DNA of 64,000 nt from Nocardioides sp. Root682 (GTDB lineage: Bacteria; Actinomycetota; Actinomycetes; Propionibacteriales; Nocardioidaceae), in assembly GCF_001427795.1 (NCBI RefSeq), contig NZ_LMHJ01000003.1:147288-211287 (forward strand), in the 5' to 3' direction. Under the pieces are notes generated by a model. That model did no database searches. It was given only the letters and a program-made list of their open reading frames with translations, and was not told the DNA's origin. This document shows, piece after piece, positions 34,725-43,144 of this stretch (position 1 is the first letter of the stretch; every line of letters starts with the position of its first letter). The translations under genes were made by a program, and so were the position numbers.

Positions 34725-35526
34725 CGATGAGCCCCTTGCGTCGCGGTGCGGTCTCGCTGATGTCGAACACCAGCAGGTCATCGTCAAGCAGTTCGCTGAC
34801 GCGATGGCCGATCAGCAACCGCAACAAGACACCGTGACCATCGGAGGTACAGGCCCGGTCTGGGTTCGGGCTACCGAGGATGATCCGCAGCACCGTTGAC
34901 CAGGCCGACTGGTCGATGTCGAGCAGCGCCTGTGCGGTGAAGTCACGGCGCAGCGCCGCATGGGTCGTAGCTCTCGAGCCGCACTCGGCAAGGCGGGCGG
35001 CGATGTAGTCCAGGGCACAGGTCGCAGTGTCGCGGGGCCAACCGAGTGCGGTGAACAGATCGATCGCTGATTCGACGGCCTCGAAGGCGCCCGTGGGGGC
35101 GGGCTCCTCGGCGTTGAAGGGATCGTCGGCGAGCTCGGGCAGGAAACTCGGCAGGTCGGCATCGGTGTCGCAGAAGCGGCGGACGTCGTGATGGCGGGAG
35201 AACTCAGGACGCCGCGCGTGGTCGACCGAACACATCAACCCCTCCGCGCGTTCCTCGGCGCTCAAGCTGACCTTCACTGCTTGGGTGACCACCGCCCAGG
35301 GATCGACCGCTCGCCGGACCGCATAGGTCCGCATCGCCTCGAACGCCGCCGCTGCACCGGCGCTCGGGTCGCAGTGGTGCTTGATCGCGAGGGCTTCGTA
35401 CTTGCCGGTGGTGAAGACCATCAGCTCGCGGGCCTCCGGATCGGTCTCCCAGGCATTGGGACCTGACACCCGTAGCCGCATCAGGAGCCGGCGCAGACCC
35501 TTGGCAGTCGTGAATGAGTGGCTCAC
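34717..35526 (-). CDS. Maintenance-module hypothetical protein, 269 aa
   Basis: A 269-residue helical protein: TTAKGLRRLLMRLRV, a region resembling a replication or DNA-binding helical domain (AAFEAMRTYAVRRAVDPWAV) and a C-terminus DGHGVLLRLLIGHRVSELLD. No family recognised. GTG 35526 is chosen because it has GGAAGGA upstream and forms a GTGA overlap with the stop of the preceding gene. It overlaps parB by 8 bp, so it belongs to a PrimPol-unknown-unknown-ParB operon and may act in replication or partition. Confidence 0.68.
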   Translation of the reverse strand: MSHSFTTAKGLRRLLMRLRVSGPNAWETDPEARELMVFTTGKYEALAIKHHCDPSAGAAAAFEAMRTYAVRRAVDPWAVVTQAVKVSLSAEERAEGLMCSVDHARRPEFSRHHDVRRFCDTDADLPSFLPELADDPFNAEEPAPTGAFEAVESAIDLFTALGWPRDTATCALDYIAARLAECGSRATTHAALRRDFTAQALLDIDQSAWSTVLRIILGSPNPDRACTSDGHGVLLRLLIGHRVSELLDDDLLVFDISETAPRRKGLIDA

Positions 35527-35921
35527 GGCCGGAGTCCTTCCGGGATCGATGTCCGAGCCGGACCCAGACACAGCCCCGGAGCCGGGGCCGGGTTCGGAGT
35601 CCCGGGCGGTGTCGGTGCGGAGGGGCGGGGCAGGTGTCGTCGGACGCCGCGGGCGGCCGCCACGGGCGTACGACGGGCGCGGCGCACCAACTCGGACTGG
35701 AGGTCGATACCGCGCCCCACCGTCGGGGCGGAGTACGCCGCGAGCTCGGTAGGTCGTACCCACGCGACCCCCGTCGACAGGATGGGCGAGCTCGTCTGTG
35801 CCACCGGGAGGGACGGGTCACGGTGGCGTGCGAGGTGGTTTGGAGCCTCTTCGGAGGCCGGGGGACCTGTGAGCGCTTCGCGGGACTGGTTGTGGTGGCG
35901 GTACTCGCCATGGGTGTTCAC
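35523..35921 (-). CDS. Small basic maintenance-module protein, 132 aa
   Basis: A 132-residue, Arg/Pro-rich protein. It is easy to dismiss as noise, but its GTG overlaps the PrimPol stop (GTGA, 35918-35921) and its stop overlaps the next gene's GTG (35523-35526), the same coupling as all its neighbours. The clearest segment is ELAAYSAPTVGRGIDLQSEL followed by VRRARRTPVAAARGVRRHL, basic and possibly nucleic-acid binding. No family recognised. Confidence 0.55.
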   Translation of the reverse strand: MNTHGEYRHHNQSREALTGPPASEEAPNHLARHRDPSLPVAQTSSPILSTGVAWVRPTELAAYSAPTVGRGIDLQSELVRRARRTPVAAARGVRRHLPRPSAPTPPGTPNPAPAPGLCLGPARTSIPEGLRP

Positions 35922-36826
35922 AGCTGGATTCCCTCACTTGCTCGGGTAGGGCCCAGGCGACTCCCGGGTCCGAGGTGGGTAGCGATCCGGAAGGCCGAGT
36001 TGATCGTCGTGGTGATCTCGCGATCGGGCAGGCCGGCGTACTGAGCAGCCGGCCCCAGGTAGTTCATGACCGCGGCGTGGTCGTGGTGGTCTTCGACCAT
36101 CCGGCACGAGGCCCAGAACAGGGTTCGGTTGCGCCCGCCCTCCGGGGCCAACGCGACCGTTCGCGCCAAGGCGGCTGGATTGCATCCCTTTGCGGGGAGC
36201 GTGTGCGGCCCGACCGTCGGTGCCGGGCGGGGCGGCTCCAGGAACCGCCGCAGCTCGACCGCGTTGACCGGGCAGGTCGGCTGGGTCGTCACGGCGATGA
36301 CCTCGTAGGACCTCAGGACGCCGTCGGTGTCGACCCGGGACGGGGGAGCGATGACGTAGCCGCCGTCGCCGCGGAAATCGACGTGCGCTGCGGGGACCTG
36401 CCAGGACCGCTGCTCGGGACCAGACGTGGTCGGGTAGTACGCGTGCAGGCCGCCCGAGGGCGTGCGTACCAGCCAACCCCATCCCTCAGCGTGGCCGGCG
36501 GATCGAGCACGTTCGAACGCGGCGAACCCGCTGCCGCCGGCATGGACGTCGACATCGACAACATGAACTCCGGTGCTGGTGCCGGTGGGGAGTCCGATGT
36601 TCGCGTCCGGAGTCCGTTGCCACCAGGCGTGGACGACGCGGGCCACCGACGTTGCGTCGTGGAACCCGTTCGGAGTCAGTGGCTGCTTGCCGCCAGGCAC
36701 GCAGGGAAAGACCGGGATGCCCAGGTTCGCGTAGCGGATCGCGGCCGCAGCCAAGGTGGGCTCTGCACCGACGCGCTGCATCGTCGAGACAGTCCAGTGG
36801 GGGATGGGGTTCGCGGGGTCGTACAT
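35918..36826 (-). CDS. Bifunctional primase/polymerase (PrimPol) domain protein
   Basis: A 302-residue protein with an archaeo-eukaryotic-type primase fold of the Prim-Pol family: AIRYANLGIPVFPCVPGGKQ (about 29-48), the metal-binding VHVVDVDVH (about 87-95), TPSGGLHAYYP (about 122-132), and VDFRGDGGYVIAPPS (about 150-164). These match the DxD, sHxxR-like and terminal GGY-x-APPS motifs. A C-terminal helical part follows. It probably primes replication of the excised or plasmid form. ATG 36826 faces a short region with an inverted repeat and 12-bp iterons that could be its origin or operator. First gene of the maintenance operon. Confidence 0.87.
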   Translation of the reverse strand: MYDPANPIPHWTVSTMQRVGAEPTLAAAAIRYANLGIPVFPCVPGGKQPLTPNGFHDATSVARVVHAWWQRTPDANIGLPTGTSTGVHVVDVDVHAGGSGFAAFERARSAGHAEGWGWLVRTPSGGLHAYYPTTSGPEQRSWQVPAAHVDFRGDGGYVIAPPSRVDTDGVLRSYEVIAVTTQPTCPVNAVELRRFLEPPRPAPTVGPHTLPAKGCNPAALARTVALAPEGGRNRTLFWASCRMVEDHHDHAAVMNYLGPAAQYAGLPDREITTTINSAFRIATHLGPGSRLGPTRASEGIQL

Positions 36827-36848
36827 GCCGACGACTCTGCGCTCCGGG

Positions 36849-36869
36849 TGTTACCGGATTTTGGTAACA
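36849..36869. promoter_or_regulatory. Inverted repeat upstream of PrimPol gene
   Basis: TGTTACC (36849-36855), 7 bp spacer, GGTAACA (36863-36869): a perfect 7-bp inverted repeat 22 bp upstream of the PrimPol start. It is well placed as an operator or as part of an origin with the adjacent tandem repeats. Confidence 0.5.
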
Positions 36870-36872
36870 AGC

Positions 36873-36908
36873 AGGGGGAACGTTGGGGGGAACGTTGGGG
36901 GGAACGTT
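36873..36908. repeat. Three tandem 12-bp repeats (iteron-like)
   Basis: Three copies of GGGGGGAACGTT (the first starts with one base different) at 36873-36884, 36885-36896 and 36897-36908. Each contains the self-complementary AACGTT. Iterons next to a primase gene suggest a replication origin or copy control site; a transcription-factor array is the alternative. Confidence 0.6.
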
Positions 36909-36990
36909 GCGTTTGCGCAGGTCAAGAGGCGTTCCCTAAGAAGATGTCGAAAGGTGTTGACGCAACTCGATTTGCGCCACGGGTGCCTGT

Positions 36991-37197
36991 TCATCGAGCG
37001 ATGCGGCCCGTTTGGTGCGCCAGTCCGTTGGCGTCTTCGTAGTCCCATAGCGCCCACTCGTAACCGGCGATGAAGGCGTTCTCGGCGTTCCAGTGCTGCG
37101 CGAGCCAGCGTTGGCAGGCCACGACCGATCCGGTCTGCAGCGCCATCGACCGTCCGGCGTCGTACCCGGCCATGTACTGCTGTTCTGTGCCCGTCAT
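36991..37197 (-). CDS. Small hypothetical protein, 68 aa
   Basis: A 68-residue protein (MTGTEQQYMAGYDAGRSMAL, then CQRWLAQHWNAENAFIAGYE), rich in Tyr, Trp and Gly. The GYDAGR/AGYEWAL pattern is repeated, giving it a small two-copy look. ATG 37197 preferred to a start 24 bases upstream. No family recognised; similar short proteins occur on actinobacterial elements. Confidence 0.55.
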   Translation of the reverse strand: MTGTEQQYMAGYDAGRSMALQTGSVVACQRWLAQHWNAENAFIAGYEWALWDYEDANGLAHQTGRIAR

Positions 37198-37247
37198 CGC
37201 CACACCCCGAGTCGAACACACGTTCGAGCCTCGGTCAAGATGGACCT

Positions 37248-37520
37248 GTGTCCGCCAATCCGCCGAAGAACGATGCCTGGCCGCAGCCCCGGCGATGGCG
37301 ACACTGCTGGGTGCGGTTCGGTCAGGGCAATTGCCCGGCGGCGCCCGCGCCGGGCCTGATCCTGGATTGGCGCCGCGAAGGCCGCCGGTGGCTGGCGTGG
37401 GTCATCTGGATCGACAACACCGGCCGCCGCGACACTGTTCGACAGGCCTGGCTTCCGGTGTCAGCCATCCGGCCGGCGAAGAGCGACATCAACGTCTGGA
37501 ACGACGGACCGTGGCGTTAG
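37248..37520 (+). CDS. Small Trp/Arg-rich protein, 90 aa
   Basis: A 90-residue basic protein with 10 tryptophans (PRRWRHCWVRFGQGNCP, GRRWLAWVIWIDNTGR, RQAWLPVSAIRPAKSD). The GTG start lies six bases after a CAAGAT -10-like element and has no clear ribosome binding site, consistent with a leaderless message. It is divergent from the 68-aa gene, 50 bp away. No family recognised. Confidence 0.6.
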   Translation: MSANPPKNDAWPQPRRWRHCWVRFGQGNCPAAPAPGLILDWRREGRRWLAWVIWIDNTGRRDTVRQAWLPVSAIRPAKSDINVWNDGPWR

Positions 37521-37561
37521 GCGGTACACCGGTTTGGGTGTGGTGTGCTGGAGCGCGACGT

Positions 37562-40500
37562 TCAGCCCGTACGGCGAGTGGGATCGATCCGGGTTCCCCA
37601 GTTCTTGTCACCGACGATCTGAGCGCTGCGTTTCGGGATCTCGATCGGTGGCAGTTCATCGTCACGGCGGTTGAAGACCTTCGTGTCGAGATCCGCGCTG
37701 GCCCGTTCCTCATTGCCGGTCGCTGTCTCGGCCTGGATCATGTCGAGTTGGGCGACCTCGTCGTACGGCGCTGCCACGTAGGCCGTCTGCGCGGCCCAGA
37801 GCGCGAGCTCAACATCCGCGTTGGCGAGCGCGTGGGTGGTGACGATGTGCCCGACGTCAACGATGGCGCTGGTCATGATGTGGTCCCACCGTTCGCCATC
37901 GAGCAGCCAGGCCCAGTGGTCCTTGCGGAGGTCGGTGAACGGTTCGCCAGTGACCAGACGCAGGGCCGTGACCAGGTCCTCGATCCCGTCGGCTCCGCGG
38001 CTCTGTCCACGGGTACGCAGCCGACGAAACAGGTCGAGGTCGCACAGGACGCCGTGGACCTTGTACAGCGCGGGGGTGTCGGCGGTGGCCGGTGTTTCGG
38101 CTTTGGGGAGGTACAGCTTGCCGGTGTTCGGGTTGGTTCCGAGCCAGCGGCGCAGATGGCTGATGTCGACTCGAACGCGGTCGGGTTTGATCGCGAAGGC
38201 TGCGGCGATGTCGGTGCCGGGGGCGCCGGTGGGGTGCAGAACGAGGTAGGCGAGGAGTTCGACGTAGAACGGACGCCGGTGTGCGGTGGCCTTCGCGTCG
38301 CCGGTGGTCCGGGCACCCACGGGTCCGAGCAGCGTCAGTTTCGCCGACGTCACAGTGGGTGAGTCCCAGCGGGCGAGGTCCTCGTCCAGGTCCGGGTCGG
38401 CTGCCTCGACCCTCGCCCGTGCATCGGGTGTCGCGCAGGGCGCCAGGACCTGGACGTCCTCGGGCGTCGTGGCAGCCGCGTCGACATAGACCTGGGGAGC
38501 GAGCGGGAGCAGTGAGGTGTCACCCGCGGCGCCGGTCGGACGTTCTTCGGTCAGGGGTGATGCCAGGGCTCCTGCGAGGTCGGAGACCGCGTCGGGGTCC
38601 TCGGACGGGGGGACGGGCACAGCGCGTTCTTCGATGGTCAGGTCCAGGAGCAGGGCGCAGGCCCTGGCTTCGTCCTCGCTGAGGCCGGCGGCGGTGATGT
38701 CGATGCCGAGGCTGGCGACTTGGAGGCGCCCCTCGGTCGTCAGGTGAAAGTGGGTGCTGCCCGGGCGGGGTTCGCCGGCGAGCTCGACGAGGGCCGCTGA
38801 GGAACGGCCCGGCACTCGTTCGATCGCCGTTCGGAGTGCTGTCATGTCGGGCTCGGGGCGGTTCGCGGTTGCGATGATCGCGGCGTTGAAGTCGTCGGGC
38901 TCGTACGGGACTTCGAGTGCACCGAGGTCGTGGGCGAGTCCGGCGATGAAGTCGGTGTCTCCGGCGGGGTGGGTGCGGACGCGGCCGAGGTTGAACGCTG
39001 CGAGGTCGGGACCGAGTCCGAGGAGATCGACAGTGGCGACGATCGACCACGGGTTCACGGCGAGTTCCGCGGCCAGGTGTCGCGCGAACGCGGACTTCTG
39101 GGCCTCGTCGCCGGTGACGGTCACGGTGCGGAGTTCCTCGAGGTTGAGAAACACGAACGCCCCGGTGTCGGCGCGTCCGATGCTGACCAGCAGCGGGTAC
39201 GGCGGGAACACGTCGTCGGTCCGTGCCGGCACGTCCGCCAGAGCGATCCGCCAACAGGTGTCGGATCCGGTCCACGGCGCCGGCAGTTCGGTGGCCTGGG
39301 CGAGGGCGAGTTCGATGTGCTCCTCGCTGAGCTCGACGCTCAGGAGGCGGGGCATCGGGGCGAGGGAGCGCAGCGCCATGTCGAGGTCTTCGATCCGTGG
39401 TGCGATCACCGATGCCGCACGGCGGGCGCTCTTCTCGCCAGGCGCCAATTCGGGCGGCGGGGGAGCCATGATCGTGCCCGGTCGTCGGTAGCGGAGTTGG
39501 GTGCGCCGTTGAGCGCGCAGAACCAACCAGAACGCCGCTCCGAGGACGGCCCCGGCGCCGGTGAGGCCGGGGAGCAACCAGACGGGGGTTGTTTCGTCGT
39601 CGGGGGTGGTGTCCTGCGGCTGCGACGTCTCGGCCCGTTCGCCAGCCGAACGGCCGGCCGAATCGCCAGCCGACTCTCCACTCGAATCGGCAGCAGGATC
39701 CTCGGGCCGCCCTGGCCTTCCTTCGTCGGCGGGTGCGGGCGGCGGATCTTCGGCGAGCGGTGCCGGTTCGGGCGACCTTTCGGATGGTGCTGCGTGCTTC
39801 GGAGGCGCCGGAGTCTCATGGTCCCCGGAGGCGGGGATGGTCAGTTTCCAGCCGGGCCGGATCATGTCGGGGTCGGTGAGGTGGGCGCCGTTGGCCTGAG
39901 CAGTGTCGCGGGAGGCGTGGAAGATCGACGGGTAGGCGTCGGCGTGGCCGAGTTGGTCTTTGGCGATCTCGGAGAGGGTGTCGCCGGGCTGGACGACGTA
40001 CGCACCCTGTGCCGCGTCGTCTGCTGAACCGTCGGGTACGGGGACATGGAGCACGGTCCCGGGACGCAGGAAGTCAGGGCGTCCGTCGAGGACGCCACGA
40101 TTGAGGTCGACGAGTTCGACGTACCGGGTTCCGTCGCCCAGGCGTTGTTCGGCGATCTTCCACAGGCTGTCACCGCGTTTCACAGTGTACCGCTCGGTGG
40201 TGCGTTCGACCGTCGTACCGGTCTCCTTCGGCGTGGTCGCCTCCGCCACGTCCGCAGCGGCTGCGGTGTGCCCTGCCGTGGCAGCAACCTGGTCCAGATC
40301 GACCGTGAGTCTCGGTTCGGGCAGAGGGGCGGCTGTCGCGCTCGCTTGGGCACGGGGTTGTGGGAGGAACGCGGCTACGGCGGGGACTGCGACGAACAGG
40401 AGTGCCGCGGTGGCGACGAGCTGGTTCGCGGCGAGTTGGGGCACGGCGAGGCCGGGCAGTCGTGGTGCGCGCATCCCGCGGAGTTGGAACACGATCGAGG

Positions 40501-40723
40501 CGAGCAGTTGGCAGGTGAACACGGCCCACGCGGCCCAGCAGACGGCTGTGATGACCTCAAGCGCGAGTGTGCCGTCGTCGGGGGCGGTCAGCCGGGGCCA
40601 GGAGAACGCGCCGGGGTCTGGTGTCGCGTCGATGGCCAGCAGCAGGGCAGGGACGCCGACCACGAAGGCCAGGACCGCGGCTGCGGCTGCCAGCCCGCGT
40701 AGCCGGGTAGGGAGTGTGCTCAT
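37562..40723 (-). CDS. Membrane LysM-BTAD transcriptional-activator-type protein
   Basis: A 1053-residue protein. Three membrane helices lie near the N-terminus (about 13-33, 55-80, 98-120), then two LysM domains (179-228 and 242-297; KRGDSLWKIAEQRLG and QPGDTLSEIAKDQLG), a fourth membrane helix at about 385-405, and a long cytoplasmic part ending in a winged-helix and bacterial transcriptional activator domain (about 870-1030; CDLDLFRRLRT onward). It is coupled (ATGA) to the Tad pseudopilin genes. LysM faces peptidoglycan and BTAD is a regulator fold, so it may sense the wall and regulate or scaffold the pilus. The mechanism is inferred. Confidence 0.85.
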   Translation of the reverse strand: MSTLPTRLRGLAAAAAVLAFVVGVPALLLAIDATPDPGAFSWPRLTAPDDGTLALEVITAVCWAAWAVFTCQLLASIVFQLRGMRAPRLPGLAVPQLAANQLVATAALLFVAVPAVAAFLPQPRAQASATAAPLPEPRLTVDLDQVAATAGHTAAAADVAEATTPKETGTTVERTTERYTVKRGDSLWKIAEQRLGDGTRYVELVDLNRGVLDGRPDFLRPGTVLHVPVPDGSADDAAQGAYVVQPGDTLSEIAKDQLGHADAYPSIFHASRDTAQANGAHLTDPDMIRPGWKLTIPASGDHETPAPPKHAAPSERSPEPAPLAEDPPPAPADEGRPGRPEDPAADSSGESAGDSAGRSAGERAETSQPQDTTPDDETTPVWLLPGLTGAGAVLGAAFWLVLRAQRRTQLRYRRPGTIMAPPPPELAPGEKSARRAASVIAPRIEDLDMALRSLAPMPRLLSVELSEEHIELALAQATELPAPWTGSDTCWRIALADVPARTDDVFPPYPLLVSIGRADTGAFVFLNLEELRTVTVTGDEAQKSAFARHLAAELAVNPWSIVATVDLLGLGPDLAAFNLGRVRTHPAGDTDFIAGLAHDLGALEVPYEPDDFNAAIIATANRPEPDMTALRTAIERVPGRSSAALVELAGEPRPGSTHFHLTTEGRLQVASLGIDITAAGLSEDEARACALLLDLTIEERAVPVPPSEDPDAVSDLAGALASPLTEERPTGAAGDTSLLPLAPQVYVDAAATTPEDVQVLAPCATPDARARVEAADPDLDEDLARWDSPTVTSAKLTLLGPVGARTTGDAKATAHRRPFYVELLAYLVLHPTGAPGTDIAAAFAIKPDRVRVDISHLRRWLGTNPNTGKLYLPKAETPATADTPALYKVHGVLCDLDLFRRLRTRGQSRGADGIEDLVTALRLVTGEPFTDLRKDHWAWLLDGERWDHIMTSAIVDVGHIVTTHALANADVELALWAAQTAYVAAPYDEVAQLDMIQAETATGNEERASADLDTKVFNRRDDELPPIEIPKRSAQIVGDKNWGTRIDPTRRTG

Positions 40724-41142
40724 TGCTGGTTACCTCCGATGGTGCGGATCAGGCGCGCGGATGCGGTGCCGGTGACGTCGAGGCGGTTGATGCCGAGGAG
40801 GCTCAGGAACCGTGGTTCGTAGGTGTCGTGGACGGTCACGGTGATGGTGTTGCCGTTGGTGATCGCGACGGTTCCGCTGACTCCGGCGGCCTCGAGGTAC
40901 CGCTGCGCTGCGGTGCGTGCGGCCGCAGTGTTGATCGCGGGGTCGTTGCCTTGGATGGCGGCGCCGCCGTCGACCTCTTCGCCGCCGGCGCGGGCGGCTT
41001 GGGCGGCGAGGTCGTGCGCGCGTTCGTGGGCGTGGACTTGGCCGCCGAGATCGACGGCGAGGCCGACGAGGAAGATCATCACGAAACTCGCCAGCGCCAA
41101 CCACACGGTCACCGAACCGCGCTCGCCGCGAGGGCGGATCAT
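40720..41142 (-). CDS. TadG-like pilus assembly / pseudopilin protein
   Basis: A 140-residue protein with the prepilin-like start GERGSVTVWLALASFVMIFL (E at +5-like position after G) and one membrane helix (about 12-32), then a helical and beta C-domain with repeated Ala/Thr residues. Its ATG overlaps the previous gene (41139-41142) and its stop overlaps the LysM-BTAD start. It matches minor pseudopilins of Tad loci (TadE/F/G-like). Membrane-embedded until assembled. Confidence 0.78.
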   Translation of the reverse strand: MIRPRGERGSVTVWLALASFVMIFLVGLAVDLGGQVHAHERAHDLAAQAARAGGEEVDGGAAIQGNDPAINTAAARTAAQRYLEAAGVSGTVAITNGNTITVTVHDTYEPRFLSLLGINRLDVTGTASARLIRTIGGNQQ

Positions 41143-41558
41143 CGTTCCCTCCACGTGTCGAGGGGGCTGGACATGGTCGCCCGCAGGACCCGAGATCCTG
41201 AGATCGTCGGGATGACCAGATCTGACAGGTCAAGAACGCAGGACACGGTGACCTCGACCGTCCCGGCCACGCCGGGTTGCTTGGTGAAGTCGCTGGTGTC
41301 GACGGTGACCTCGACGCCCGAACACCCGATGTCCTGGTTGGTGACACTCGCAACCGCCGACTCCCGCGCAGCTGTCTGCGCCGTTTGCGCGTCGCGGGCC
41401 AGCGACGCCGTGCGGGCTGCGTCGGCGGCCGCCGTCTGGAGTGCTTGGTGAGTGCTGGCTGTGCGTCCACCGAGGATGACCAGGGCGACGAACAGGGCGA
41501 AGGCGGGGACGCCGATCGCTGCCTCGATCGCTGCGGATCCTCGCTGGTCGATTGCCAT
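41139..41558 (-). CDS. TadE/TadF-like pseudopilin
   Basis: A 139-residue protein starting MAIDQRGSAAIEAAIGVPAF with a class of processing motif (G before hydrophobic stretch, E at +5) and a membrane helix at about 14-34. Two cysteines near the C-terminus (DIGCSG and VSCVLD) could form a disulfide outside the cell. It is the middle of three pseudopilin genes and is coupled to the next by an ATGA overlap. The ATG at 41558 lies one base after the upstream stop. Confidence 0.78.
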   Translation of the reverse strand: MAIDQRGSAAIEAAIGVPAFALFVALVILGGRTASTHQALQTAAADAARTASLARDAQTAQTAARESAVASVTNQDIGCSGVEVTVDTSDFTKQPGVAGTVEVTVSCVLDLSDLVIPTISGSRVLRATMSSPLDTWRER

Positions 41559-41559
41559 C

Positions 41560-42024
41560 TCAGTTCTCCGCACGTTCTGTATTCGCGAACCGGGCGGTGG
41601 GTGCGGTCAGTCGCTCGACCGGGACCGTCGCGGTCTGGGTGATGCGGATGTTCCAGCCGGGGATGACGCTCAGGCTGAACCCGGTCACGGTGACCGTCGC
41701 TGTGGTGGGGGTCCGCTGAACGTTGGTCGAGGTGGTGGTGAGGACGTCGTCACCGCCGGCTTCGGTGAGGAAGTCGTTGGCCGCCGTGGCGCCGTCGGCT
41801 TCGCTTCCGTGTTGGGCCCCGGCTGCCCGGGCACCTTCTTGTGCGGCGGCGATCGCGACGGTCCGGGCCTGGTAGAACAGAGCGGCCTGCATGCCCAGGA
41901 ACATGAGCGCGAAGAGTGCGGGCAGCAGGATGACGAGCTCGATCGATGTCGAGCCCCGTTGACCGCGCCGTTGTCCGCGCCGCGGGGTGCGGCTACTTGA
42001 TGTTGCCGGCTTGCTTGGTGACAT
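41560..42024 (-). CDS. TadE-family pseudopilin
   Basis: A 154-residue protein. After a basic leader (RRGQRRGQRG) comes STSIELVILLPALFALMFLG with the typical TadE motif E at +5, then a long N-terminal helix (QAALFYQARTVAIAAAQEGA RAAG-like) and a beta-rich C-terminus. It is the clearest TadE here. The 5' end overlaps the Flp-like gene by 32 bp. Minor pilin or assembly factor in the Tad system. Confidence 0.85.
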   Translation of the reverse strand: MSPSKPATSSSRTPRRGQRRGQRGSTSIELVILLPALFALMFLGMQAALFYQARTVAIAAAQEGARAAGAQHGSEADGATAANDFLTEAGGDDVLTTTSTNVQRTPTTATVTVTGFSLSVIPGWNIRITQTATVPVERLTAPTARFANTERAEN

Positions 42025-42199
42025 AGGACGTGACCGCTGCGACGACGATGCCGACGATGGCCATCACGGCAACCGCCCAGAGCACGTGCTCGGTGGTCAC
42101 CGAACCCCGCTCACTGTCGGGTCGACCGCATCGGGTCATGCGCAGGTCGTCGTACTTGGTGAGGGCTGCCAGATGCAGCAGGACGAGAACTTTGGTCAT
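41993..42199 (-). CDS. Flp-type pilin-like protein
   Basis: A 68-residue protein with leader residues, the cleavage-like motif RGSVTTEHVLWAVAVMAIVG (E at +5) and one long hydrophobic helix (about 45-63), then a short tail SYVTKQAGNIK. Length and layout fit the major Flp pilin of Tad pili. The ATG at 42199 has GAGAGGAA upstream. It is followed by pseudopilins and preceded by TadC. Confidence 0.8.
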   Translation of the reverse strand: MTKVLVLLHLAALTKYDDLRMTRCGRPDSERGSVTTEHVLWAVAVMAIVGIVVAAVTSYVTKQAGNIK

Positions 42200-42241
42200 C
42201 GGGGTTCCTCTCAGGGTGTCCTTCCTGGGCACGGGTCAGGG

Positions 42242-43144
42242 TTAGGTCGGCGTGAGCATGCGGAGCAGGGCGGGGGCGACGAGCAGGGCCATGAAGATCA
42301 CGCCGAGTAGGGAGCCGGGGATGGTCATGCGTTCGCCGACGGCGTTGGCGCGGGCGATCTCGTCGTTGAGCATCGCGGCGCGCATGGCGGCGGATCGTGC
42401 CCGGAGGGTGGCGTACACGCCGGCTCCTTCCTCACCGGAGAGGCGCATGATGTCGGCGAAGTCGTCGAGCTCGGGGAGTCCGAGCTCTGTTGCCAAGGTG
42501 TGCAGCGCATCCCAGGGCGGCAGGCCAGACCAGCGGGAACGGGCCAGTTCCTCCGATAGGCGGGTGAAGACCCACGAGCCCTCGAGCTCGGTGGCCGACT
42601 CCATCGCCTGGCGTACACCCGCGCCCATGTTGCGTTCGAGGGCGACCAGATCGAGGTAGGCGCTCAGGACCCAGGCAAATTCGTAGCGCGCCTTCTTGGC
42701 CTCCTCCAGGGCGTTGTAGTTGGGCACGAAGAACATCACTACTCCCAGCGAGATCGATGCGAACGCCGGCATCTGGAGCGGGATCCCCAACCCGAGGCTG
42801 TTGAACAGCAGCGTGAGCGTCGGAGGGATGGCCAGGCCGAGGCCGGCGAAGGTCAGCTTCTCGCCGTAGAACTGGGCGACCGAGATCCGCAACAGAGCCA
42901 GTTCGCGGACCGGGGTGCGAACCCACAGCCCGGGAGGCAGCACCCGGATGCCCCACAGCCCGAGCCGTTCCTTGCCGGTCCGCGCCACAGGAGCCGTGGT
43001 GGTGGTGCGGGTGCGGTTCGAGGAGACCCGTTCCAAGACGTCGGCCAGGTCCGGCTCGACGGGCAACATGCGGGCGACCAGGAGACTCAGCCCGAGTCCG
43101 ATCAGTCCGCCCGCCACCATCGCAACTTGCAGTCCGGTGATCAT
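42242..43144 (-). CDS. tadC: TadC-like type II secretion F-domain membrane protein
   Basis: A 300-residue inner-membrane platform protein with a T2SSF domain (about 140-265; NMGAGVRQAMESATELEGSW, LATELGLPELDDFADIMRLS, LNDEIARANAVGERMTIPGS) and membrane helices near the N-terminus, at 105-150, and at the C-terminus. TadC works with TadB to anchor the TadA motor. Its GTG/ATG overlaps the TadB stop (43141-43144). Confidence 0.88.
   Translation of the reverse strand: MITGLQVAMVAGGLIGLGLSLLVARMLPVEPDLADVLERVSSNRTRTTTTAPVARTGKERLGLWGIRVLPPGLWVRTPVRELALLRISVAQFYGEKLTFAGLGLAIPPTLTLLFNSLGLGIPLQMPAFASISLGVVMFFVPNYNALEEAKKARYEFAWVLSAYLDLVALERNMGAGVRQAMESATELEGSWVFTRLSEELARSRWSGLPPWDALHTLATELGLPELDDFADIMRLSGEEGAGVYATLRARSAAMRAAMLNDEIARANAVGERMTIPGSLLGVIFMALLVAPALLRMLTPT

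Noticed and set aside
36851..37219. 122-codon frame overlapping the iterons
   Set aside because: Passes through repeats and an inverted repeat, and shadows the better-supported 68-aa gene.
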